Of a stretch of DNA of 6,568 bases, positions 1 through 4,954 are shown piece after piece (position 1 is the stretch's first letter; each line of letters begins with the position of its first letter). The position numbers were made by a program, and so were the translations under genes. Origin of the DNA: Flavobacteriales bacterium UBA6969 (lineage in GTDB: Bacteria > Bacteroidota > Bacteroidia > Flavobacteriales_D > Sanyastnellaceae); contig DJYV01000106.1 in the NCBI GenBank assembly GCA_002448555.1, positions 6,583 to 13,150 of the forward strand, given 5' to 3'. The notes below the pieces were generated by a model. The model had not been told where the DNA came from, did no database searches, and saw only the letters and a list, made by a program, of their open reading frames with translations.

Positions 1-414
1 ATCTTCTTCGTGATGATCGTGGTCTTTACCTACTTCTACACGGCGATTACGGTCAACCCCAACCAAATGGCGGATGACTTGAAGCGTCAAAACAGTTTCG
101 TTCCGGGCGTGAAGCCAGGAAAGCCCACAGCGGAATTCTTGGAGCGCGTGTTGTCCAACATCACGTTGCCCGGTTCATTGATGCTGGCCTTGATTGCCAT
201 TTTGCCGGCAATCGTGTTCAGCCTCGGATTAACAAGAGCGCAAGGCTTCTCCATTTTCTTCGGCGGTACGTCGCTGTTGATTATGGTGGGGGTCATTCTG
301 GATACCCTTCAGCAAATCGAGAGCTACTTGCTCTCTCGTCACTACGACGGTTTGATGAAGTCCGGAAAATTGCGTGGCCGTCCGCAGTCTCCTGTGGGTG
401 GTATTGCGGGATAA
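1..414 (+). CDS. secY: Protein translocase subunit SecY, C-terminal part (5' end outside window)
   Basis: The last 137 residues of SecY, the pore-forming subunit of the SecYEG channel in the cytoplasmic membrane, are visible in frame 1 from the first base. The visible part starts in a hydrophobic segment (IFFVMIVVFTYFYTAI), probably TM8. Next comes the cytoplasmic C5 loop (NPNQMADDLKRQNSFVPGVK, then PGKPTAEFL), which in this family contacts SecA and the ribosome. TM9 (about residues 56-76) and TM10 (about 86-104, with the family signature FFGGTSLLI) follow, and then a short basic cytoplasmic tail. The E. coli C5 motif is PGIRPG; here it reads PGVKPG, so Lys replaces the functionally important Arg357. 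The stop TAA ends 6 bases before map, so the two are almost certainly co-transcribed. Identification is secure; the N-terminal three quarters cannot be judged. Confidence 0.97.
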   Translation: MFFVMIVVFTYFYTAITVNPNQMADDLKRQNSFVPGVKPGKPTAEFLERVLSNITLPGSLMLALIAILPAIVFSLGLTRAQGFSIFFGGTSLLIMVGVILDTLQQIESYLLSRHYDGLMKSGKLRGRPQSPVGGIAG

Positions 415-420
415 CCTGAA

Positions 421-1209
421 ATGGGTTTCGGCCGACGCGTGCATATCAAAACGGACGAAGAGGTCGAGCTCCTTCGGGAAAGTTCTTTGCTTGTAGGGAA
501 AACGTTAGCTGCCGTGGCCAGTCGGATTCGTCCGGGTGCCACGACACTGGAACTCGACGCGGTCGCGGAAGAATTCATCCGAGACCACGGCGCAGAACCA
601 GGCTTCAAGGGGTATGGAGGATTTCCAAACTCCCTGTGCACCTCCGTCAATGAGGCGGTCGTGCACGGCATTCCAGACAATCGGCCTTTGGAAGAAGGGG
701 ACATCGTGTCCATCGATTGTGGGGTGTTGAAGAATGAGTTTTACGGCGACAGTGCGTACACCTTTGCGGTGGGCGAGATTGCGCCGGAAGTTCAGCAGCT
801 GCTAGACGTCACCAAAGAATGCCTCCGGCTTGCTATCGAGCAAGCGGTGGTTGGTAAACGAATCGGAGACATCGGATTCGCGTGCCAGCAACACGCCGAA
901 CAAAACGGCTACGGAGTGGTTCGGGAATTGGTGGGTCACGGGTTGGGTCGTTCGTTGCACGAAGCACCGGAAGTTCCCAACTACGGCAGACGCGGCAACG
1001 GTCCGCGTTTGATGGACGGAATGGTTTTGGCCATCGAGCCCATGATCAACCTCGGTCGAAAAGAGGTCTTCCATTTGGAGGACGGCTGGACGATCGTGAC
1101 GGCAGACCGCAAGGTGAGTGCACACTTCGAACACGACATCGTGGTGCGCAAAGGCCAGGCGGACGTTCTCTCAAGTTTTGACGAAATAGAAAAAGTCTTA
1201 CAACATTAA
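421..1209 (+). CDS. map: Methionine aminopeptidase, type I
   Basis: This cytosolic dinuclear metalloprotease removes the initiator methionine from nascent proteins at the ribosome. At 262 residues it is a normal length for the short bacterial type I form (E. coli 264), with no N-terminal zinc-finger extension. All expected catalytic residues are present: His82; metal ligands Asp99 (SIDCG), Asp110 (YGDSA), His173 (VGHGLG), Glu206 (AIEPM) and Glu237 (FEHDIVV); and His180 in LHEAPEVPNYG. The ATG at 421 gives the family-like start (VHIKTDEEVELLRESS) and lies 6 bases after the secY stop, with no Shine-Dalgarno sequence. The first few residues (MGFGRR) are the least certain part. Its place between secY and infA is common in many bacteria and fits co-expression with the translation machinery. 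Confidence 0.97.
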   Translation: MGFGRRVHIKTDEEVELLRESSLLVGKTLAAVASRIRPGATTLELDAVAEEFIRDHGAEPGFKGYGGFPNSLCTSVNEAVVHGIPDNRPLEEGDIVSIDCGVLKNEFYGDSAYTFAVGEIAPEVQQLLDVTKECLRLAIEQAVVGKRIGDIGFACQQHAEQNGYGVVRELVGHGLGRSLHEAPEVPNYGRRGNGPRLMDGMVLAIEPMINLGRKEVFHLEDGWTIVTADRKVSAHFEHDIVVRKGQADVLSSFDEIEKVLQH

Positions 1210-1238
1210 AACGATATTCTAACCAGAGTTTAAATCAT

Positions 1239-1460
1239 ATGGCGAAACAAGCGTCCATAACGCAAGACGGCACAATCCTCGAAGCATTGTCCAACGCAAT
1301 GTTCCGAGTTGAATTGGAAAACGGGCACATCATCACGGCCCACATTTCAGGAAAGATGCGGATGTACTACATCAAAATCTTGCCCGGTGACCGCGTGCGG
1401 GTGGACATGTCTCCTTACGATTTGACAAAAGGTCGAATCTCGTTTAGATACAAGAAATAA
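1239..1460 (+). CDS. infA: Translation initiation factor IF-1
   Basis: IF-1 is a single S1-like OB-fold protein that binds the 30S A site and cooperates with IF-2 and IF-3 in initiation. The 73-residue product has the normal size (E. coli 72) and covers the whole domain. It starts MAKQASITQDGTILEAL, continues with the conserved core FRVELENGHIITAHISGKMR, and ends with the signature around LPGDRVRVDMSPYDLTKGRI. The start ATG lies in an AT-rich 29-base gap after map (TTTAAATCAT before the ATG) without a Shine-Dalgarno motif, as expected in Bacteroidota, where A-rich leaders are typical. It is followed 7 bases later by rpmJ. The call is unambiguous. Confidence 0.98.
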   Translation: MAKQASITQDGTILEALSNAMFRVELENGHIITAHISGKMRMYYIKILPGDRVRVDMSPYDLTKGRISFRYKK

Positions 1461-1467
1461 TTGCACT

Positions 1468-1584
1468 ATGAAAACCCGTGCTTCCCTTAAAAAGCGTACT
1501 GCCGACTGCAAGATTGTTCGTCGGAAAGGCCGCTTGTACGTCATTAACAAGAAGAATCCTAAAATGAAGCAACGTCAGGGTTAA
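1468..1584 (+). CDS. rpmJ: 50S ribosomal protein bL36 (zinc-free type)
   Basis: This 38-residue protein is the smallest ribosomal protein. It begins MKTRASLKKRTADCKIVRR and ends INKKNPKMKQRQG, matching bL36 over its whole length, including the invariant KQRQG end. In the zinc-binding form the ligands are Cys11, Cys14, Cys27 and His33. Here they are Thr11, Cys14, Asn27 and Met33, so only one ligand remains and zinc cannot be held in the usual way. Zinc-free bL36 variants are known in several lineages, and I believe this is normal in flavobacteria. The gene lies 7 bases after infA, in the usual infA-rpmJ-rpsM order. The ATG at 1468 is the only sensible start. Confidence 0.97.
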   Translation: MKTRASLKKRTADCKIVRRKGRLYVINKKNPKMKQRQG

Positions 1585-1610
1585 TCCTGTCGTCGCCAAA
1601 CCCATCGCCC

Positions 1611-1979
1611 ATGGCACGTATAGCTGGTATCGATATTCCTCGCAACAAGCGGGGTGTTATTGCACTCACGTACATCTACGGAATTGGCCGTAGCCGAGCT
1701 TCTCAATTGCTCGCGGAATGTGGAGTGTCAGAAGACAAGAAAGTTCAAGACTGGACCGATGATGAAGTCGGTGCGGTCCGTAACGCCATTTCCACGGGTT
1801 TCAAAGTGGAAGGGGAGTTGCGATCGGAAGTTCAATCTCACATCAAGCGTTTGATGGACATCGGTAGCTACCGAGGCATCCGTCACCGTAACGGTCTGCC
1901 GTTGCGTGGACAGCGCACCAAGAACAACTCACGCACCCGTAAGGGCAAGCGTAAGACCGTTGCGAACAAGAAGAAATAA
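1611..1979 (+). CDS. rpsM: 30S ribosomal protein uS13
   Basis: uS13 sits in the 30S head, contacts the P-site tRNA and forms bridges with the 50S subunit. The 122-residue product has normal length. It starts with the family signature MARIAGIDIPRNKRG, has the helix-two-turn-helix region (about residues 15-80, including TYIYGIGRSRA), and carries the strongly conserved basic motif RGIRHRNGLPLRGQRT (88-103). A lysine- and arginine-rich tail that reaches towards the tRNAs ends the protein. The gap after rpmJ is only 26 bases. In E. coli the S4-binding pseudoknot that autoregulates the alpha operon covers the rpsM leader and start; 26 bases leave little room for such a structure, so regulation here probably differs (inference). 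Confidence 0.98.
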   Translation: MARIAGIDIPRNKRGVIALTYIYGIGRSRASQLLAECGVSEDKKVQDWTDDEVGAVRNAISTGFKVEGELRSEVQSHIKRLMDIGSYRGIRHRNGLPLRGQRTKNNSRTRKGKRKTVANKKK

Positions 1980-1991
1980 TCGCATTCATTG

Positions 1992-2007
1992 AGTTCCCTC
2001 GGGAACT
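1992..2007 (+). promoter_or_regulatory. Compact hairpin in the rpsM-rpsK gap
   Basis: AGTTCC and GGAACT form a perfect 6-bp stem closing a CTCG tetraloop, 12 bases after the rpsM stop and 21 bases before the rpsK start. No T-tract follows (the sequence continues GATCACCTAAAAATT), so it does not look like an intrinsic terminator. It could be an mRNA processing or stability element, or a binding site for an autoregulatory ribosomal protein. The structure is seen directly in the sequence; any function is a guess, and a stem this short can arise by chance. Confidence 0.4.
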
Positions 2008-2028
2008 GATCACCTAAAAATTAAGACG

Positions 2029-2412
2029 ATGGCGAAGAACGTCAAGAAAAAGAAGAAAGTCGTTGTGGAGGCCACAGGCCAAGCCCACATCCACTCATCC
2101 TTCAACAATATCATCATTTCGCTGACCAACAACAATGGCCAAGTGATTTCATGGTCAAGCGCCGGTAAGATGGGTTTCCGGGGCTCCAAGAAAAACACGC
2201 CTTACGCTGCACAGGTTGCTGCGGAAGATTGCGGTCGCGAAGCGCACGACCTCGGGTTGCGTAAAATCCGAGCATTTGTAAAAGGTCCAGGAGCGGGCCG
2301 CGAGAGTGCTATGCGCGCCTTGCACAACATGGGAATCGAAATCATCGAGATCATCGATGCTACGCCGTTCCCACACAACGGATGCCGCCCACCAAAGCGT
2401 CGTCGCGTCTAA
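2029..2412 (+). CDS. rpsK: 30S ribosomal protein uS11
   Basis: uS11 is in the 30S platform, beside the mRNA exit channel where the anti-Shine-Dalgarno end of 16S rRNA lies. The 127-residue product has normal size. After a lysine-rich N-terminus (MAKNVKKKKK) come the conserved segments AHIHSSFNNIIISLTN, SSAGKMGFRGSKKNTPYAAQ and VKGPGAGRESAMRAL, and the C-terminal signature TPFPHNGCRPPKRRRV. Asn117-Gly118 in PHNG matches the E. coli site where isoaspartate forms (Asn119). The 49-base gap upstream of the gene is the longest inside the operon and holds the 1992-2007 hairpin. The start is preceded by AAAAATTAAGACG, which is A-rich with no Shine-Dalgarno sequence. Confidence 0.98.
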   Translation: MAKNVKKKKKVVVEATGQAHIHSSFNNIIISLTNNNGQVISWSSAGKMGFRGSKKNTPYAAQVAAEDCGREAHDLGLRKIRAFVKGPGAGRESAMRALHNMGIEIIEIIDATPFPHNGCRPPKRRRV

Positions 2413-2446
2413 TTCTCATCGTCGAACCTAAGAACAGTAATCCGAT

Positions 2447-3052
2447 ATGGCACGTTACCGCGGACCCAAATCAAAAATCAGCCGCCGTTTTAAGGAGGCG
2501 ATCTTCGGCCCAGATAAAGCGCTCGAGCGCCGCCCTTATGGCCCCGGCCAGCACGGCAATACCCGTCGCCGAAAGAAGGAATCTGAATACTCTGTACAGC
2601 TCGCTGAGAAGCAGAAGGCGAAGTACACGTACGGAATCTTGGAGAAGCAATTCTCTAACATGTTTAAGCAAGCCAACGCTCGTCCGGGCATCACCGGTGA
2701 GATTTTGCTCCAATTCTGCGAAAGCCGATTGGACAACGTGGTGTTCCGCTTGGGCATTGCGAACTCCCGTCGTGGAGCACGCCAGTTGGTCACCCACCGT
2801 CACATCATGGTGAACGGACACGTGGTCAACATCCCTTCGTACCGCCTGCGTCCCGGTGACGTAGTAGCCGTGCGTGAGAAGAGCAAGTCAATGACGGTCA
2901 TCACCAGCGCACTCGGTGCAGCCCCCAAGCGATTGGAGTGGTTGGACTGGAACACGCAGAACATGTGCGGCACATTCATCAGTGTACCAACACGTGAGCA
3001 AATCCCTGAGAACATCAAGGAGTCGCTCATCGTCGAATTGTACTCGAAGTAA
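2447..3052 (+). CDS. rpsD: 30S ribosomal protein uS4 (zinc-free type)
   Basis: uS4 is a primary 16S rRNA-binding protein that nucleates 30S body assembly and helps form the mRNA entry site. The 201-residue product is close to the E. coli length (206). The N-terminal region reads MARYRGPKSKISRRFKEAIF and contains none of the Cys pairs of the zinc-binding form. YGPGQHG (31-37) and QLAEKQKAKYTYGILEKQF follow. The S4 RNA-binding domain (about 91-155) begins CESRLDNVVFRLGIANSRRG and includes ARQLVTHRHIMVNGHVVNIP. The end, LIVELYSK, is identical to that of E. coli S4. It lies 34 bases after rpsK and 18 bases before rpoA, the classic rpsM-rpsK-rpsD-rpoA-rplQ alpha-operon order. uS4 is the autoregulator of this operon in E. 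coli; no equivalent site is evident here. Confidence 0.98.
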   Translation: MARYRGPKSKISRRFKEAIFGPDKALERRPYGPGQHGNTRRRKKESEYSVQLAEKQKAKYTYGILEKQFSNMFKQANARPGITGEILLQFCESRLDNVVFRLGIANSRRGARQLVTHRHIMVNGHVVNIPSYRLRPGDVVAVREKSKSMTVITSALGAAPKRLEWLDWNTQNMCGTFISVPTREQIPENIKESLIVELYSK

Positions 3053-3070
3053 ACCAAAAACCTGAGAAAC

Positions 3071-4063
3071 ATGGCAATTCTAGATTTCCAGAAACCAGAC
3101 AAGGTAATCATGTTGGACTCTACCGAGTTCAATGGCACCTTTGAATTCCGACCCCTTGAGCCAGGTTTTGGCATCACCGTAGGCAATGCATTGCGTCGCA
3201 TCTTGTTGTCTTCTTTGGAAGGCCACGCCATCACAAGCGTGAAGATCGACGGCGTTGAGCACGAGTACAGCACCATCAAAGGCATCCAAGAAGACGTGAC
3301 CGAGATGATCCTCAACTTGAAGCAAGTTCGCTTCAAGCGTCAGATCGAAGGCACCGACGGCGAGACCGTAACCGTGAAGGTGAGCGGCCAGAAGGCGTTC
3401 ACTGCCGGTGACATTGGTCAATTCACTTCGGCTTTCCAAGTCATGAACCCTGAACATGTCATTTGCAACATGGACGAGTCGGTTTCATTGACCTTGGAAC
3501 TGAACATCGGCAAAGGCCGTGGTTATGTTCAAGCGGAAGAAAACAAGCGCGAAGGCGCGGCCCTCGGCACCATCGCCATGGATTCCATCTTCACGCCCAT
3601 TCGCAACGTTCAATACGAAGTTGAGAATTACCGTGTTGAGCAGCGCACCGACTACGAGAAGCTCATCTTGCACCTCGAGTGCGACGGCAGCGTCTCGCCG
3701 AAGGACGCCCTGCAGGAGTCAGCGAAGATTTTGATCCAGCACTTCATGTTGTTCAGCGACGAGCGCATTTCGCTCGAGCTCGAAGAGCGCGTTGAGGTGG
3801 AGGAATTCGATGAAACCAGCTTGCACATGCGCCAGCTGCTTAAGACCAAGTTGAGCGATATGGACCTCAGCGTTCGCGCGTTGAACTGCTTGAAAGCAGC
3901 CGACATTGAGTCGTTGGGAGAATTGGTGAGCTACAACAAGAACGACCTGTTGAAATTCCGAAACTTCGGTAAGAAGTCCCTCACGGAATTGGAGGATTTG
4001 GTCGAGAACAAAAACCTCTCATTCGGAATGGATGTGAGCAAATACAAACTCGACAAAGAGTGA
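3071..4063 (+). CDS. rpoA: DNA-directed RNA polymerase subunit alpha
   Basis: The alpha subunit dimerises to nucleate RNA polymerase assembly, and its C-terminal domain contacts UP elements and activators. The product is 330 residues, a normal length (E. coli 329). The N-terminal assembly domain (about 1-235) shows the signature RPLEPGFGITVGNALRRILL with SSLEGHAITSVKIDGVEHE next to it, and TDYEKLILHLECDGSVSP later. After an acidic linker (about 236-255, EERVEVEEFDE), the C-terminal domain (about 260-320) has VRALNCLK with Arg269, Asn272 and Lys275 matching the E. coli DNA-contact residues Arg265, Asn268 and Lys271, and then FRNFGKKSLTELEDL. The start is preceded by an 18-base A-rich gap (ACCAAAAACCTGAGAAAC). 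The stop lies 4 bases before rplQ, so translation of the two is probably coupled. Confidence 0.99.
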   Translation: MAILDFQKPDKVIMLDSTEFNGTFEFRPLEPGFGITVGNALRRILLSSLEGHAITSVKIDGVEHEYSTIKGIQEDVTEMILNLKQVRFKRQIEGTDGETVTVKVSGQKAFTAGDIGQFTSAFQVMNPEHVICNMDESVSLTLELNIGKGRGYVQAEENKREGAALGTIAMDSIFTPIRNVQYEVENYRVEQRTDYEKLILHLECDGSVSPKDALQESAKILIQHFMLFSDERISLELEERVEVEEFDETSLHMRQLLKTKLSDMDLSVRALNCLKAADIESLGELVSYNKNDLLKFRNFGKKSLTELEDLVENKNLSFGMDVSKYKLDKE

Positions 4064-4067
4064 AGTC

Positions 4068-4808
4068 ATGCGGCACAATAAGAATTTCAATCACCTCGGT
4101 CGCAAGACCGCACACCGTAAGGCCATGTTGTCCAACATGGCGTGCTCTCTGATTGAGCACAAGCGCATCTCTACCACGGTGGCCAAAGCGAAAGCGTTGC
4201 GCCAGTTTGTGGAGCCGCTTGTTACGCGTTCAAAGGAAGACACGACGCACAGCCGTCGTATCGTATTCAGTGCGCTCGGCAACAAGTATGCTGTCTCTGA
4301 GTTGTTCCGCTCGGTAGGTCCGAAAGTGGCTTCCCGCGATGGAGGTTACACCCGCATCATCCGCACCGGAAACCGCTTGGGTGATAACGCTGAGATGTGC
4401 ATGATCGAGCTCGTTGACTTCAACGACATCTACGGTACCGAAGCGAAGAAGAAGCGTTCACGCCGTTCACGTCGTGGCGGAGCCAAGGCCGCTGCTGCAC
4501 CAGCTGCTGCTGAAGCCGCTGCAACTGAAGCGGTTGTGGAAGAGGCACCTGCTGCCGAAGCCGCTGCTGAGGCGGCACCTGCTGCTGAAGCCGCTGCTGA
4601 AGAAGCACCTGCTGCTGAGGCCGCTGCTGAAGAAGCACCTGCTGCTGAGGCCGCCGCTGAGGAGGCACCTGCCGCTGAGGCTGCTGCTGAAGAAGCACCT
4701 GCTGCTGAAGCCGCTGCTGAAGAAGCACCTGCTGCTGAGGCCGACGCTGAGGAGGCACCTGCCGCTGAGGAAGCCGGTGACGACGCAGAAGAAGAGAAGA
4801 AGGACTAA
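4068..4808 (+). CDS. rplQ: 50S ribosomal protein bL17 with long repetitive Ala/Glu/Pro tail
   Basis: bL17 is a large-subunit protein near the polypeptide exit tunnel. The conserved core occupies about residues 1-122: it starts MRHNKNFNHLGRKTAHRKAM, continues LSNMACSLIEHKRISTTVAK and AKALRQFVEPLVTR, and closes with DGGYTRIIRTGNRLGDNAEM and IELVD. Cores of 115-130 residues are usual (E. coli 127); this protein has 246. A strongly basic patch (KKKRSRRSRRGGAK, 127-140) is followed by an Ala-rich stretch and seven 10-residue repeats, consensus PAAEAAAEEA (161-230), then an acidic end (GDDAEEEKKD). The repeats alone carry 21 acidic residues and no basic ones. Flavobacterial bL17 commonly has a shorter basic-then-acidic tail, so this looks like an expansion of a lineage feature. 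The reading frame is intact throughout. It is the last gene before the terminator. Confidence 0.98.
   Translation: MRHNKNFNHLGRKTAHRKAMLSNMACSLIEHKRISTTVAKAKALRQFVEPLVTRSKEDTTHSRRIVFSALGNKYAVSELFRSVGPKVASRDGGYTRIIRTGNRLGDNAEMCMIELVDFNDIYGTEAKKKRSRRSRRGGAKAAAAPAAAEAAATEAVVEEAPAAEAAAEAAPAAEAAAEEAPAAEAAAEEAPAAEAAAEEAPAAEAAAEEAPAAEAAAEEAPAAEADAEEAPAAEEAGDDAEEEKKD
4548..4775 (+). repeat. In-frame 30-bp tandem repeat coding for the bL17 tail (7 full units plus a partial)
   Basis: Seven consecutive 30-bp units begin at 4548, 4578, 4608, 4638, 4668, 4698 and 4728, each starting with the Pro codon CCT, and a partial unit starts at 4758. No unit has an insertion or deletion. Units 2 and 6 are identical at the DNA level. 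Most other differences are third-position changes among GCT/GCC Ala codons and GAA/GAG Glu codons; the exceptions are Ala instead of Glu in unit 1 (residue 169) and Asp226 instead of Ala in unit 7. Long open frames in other phases and on the opposite strand across this stretch are side effects of the repeat and are not genes. Confidence 0.97.
4593..4770 (+). repeat. Higher-order tandem duplication, 90-bp period, inside the 30-bp array
   Basis: Bases 4593-4680 match 4683-4770 at 86 of 88 positions. The two differences are G4619/A4709, a silent GAG/GAA change, and C4654/A4744, an Ala-to-Asp change. The period is exactly three 30-bp units. Matching ends at 4592/4682 upstream and just after 4680/4770 downstream. 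This is higher identity than between most neighbouring units, which suggests that a three-unit block was duplicated after the basic array had already diverged, by slippage or unequal recombination. Confidence 0.8.
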
Positions 4809-4831
4809 CCCCCTTCTCACCAATGATATCG

Positions 4832-4865
4832 AAACGGGAGGCTGCACAGCCTCCCGTTTTGTTTT
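4832..4865 (+). terminator. Rho-independent terminator closing the ribosomal-protein operon
   Basis: AAACGGGAGGCT (4832-4843) pairs perfectly with AGCCTCCCGTTT (4848-4859), giving a 12-bp GC-rich stem with a GCAC tetraloop. It is followed directly by a T-rich run, TGTTTT (4860-4865). The hairpin starts 23 bases after the rplQ stop, the expected place for the end of the operon. It separates rplQ transcription from carA. Confidence 0.93.
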
Positions 4866-4919
4866 CAGGCTTTTCACACGGTGGTGAACCGATTGAGGAA
4901 AAATCGAGTGGCTTCGAGG

Positions 4920-4950
4920 TTGAAGAGGTGAAAGCGGGGGAGTATTTTTG
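4920..4950 (+). promoter_or_regulatory. Candidate Bacteroidota-type promoter for carA
   Basis: TATTTTTG at 4943-4950 is an exact match to the TAnnTTTG -7 element used by the primary sigma factor of Bacteroidota. TTG at 4920-4922 (in GTTG) serves as a -33 element with a 20-base spacer, inside the range reported for flavobacterial promoters. It stands in the only sizeable gap between a terminator and a new gene, where a promoter is expected. Transcription would begin about 4-8 bases after the box, around 4954-4958, essentially at the carA start codon (4955). The -7 match is strong; the -33 match and the start point are inferred. Confidence 0.6.
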
Positions 4951-4954
4951 CCCC

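Noticed and set aside
1585..1610. S4-binding pseudoknot (alpha-operon leader) before rpsM
   Set aside because: The gap is only 26 bases, and I could not find nested complementary segments like those of the E. coli element.
2800..3336. A 178-codon open frame on the - strand over rpsD and rpoA
   Set aside because: It is fully antisense to two secure genes and its sequence resembles no protein family that I recognise.
4873..4888. Inverted repeat TTCAC...GTGAA before carA, possible operator
   Set aside because: The arms are only 5 bases with a 6-base centre, about 55 bases upstream of the -7 box. A match this short is expected by chance and resembles no operator I can name.
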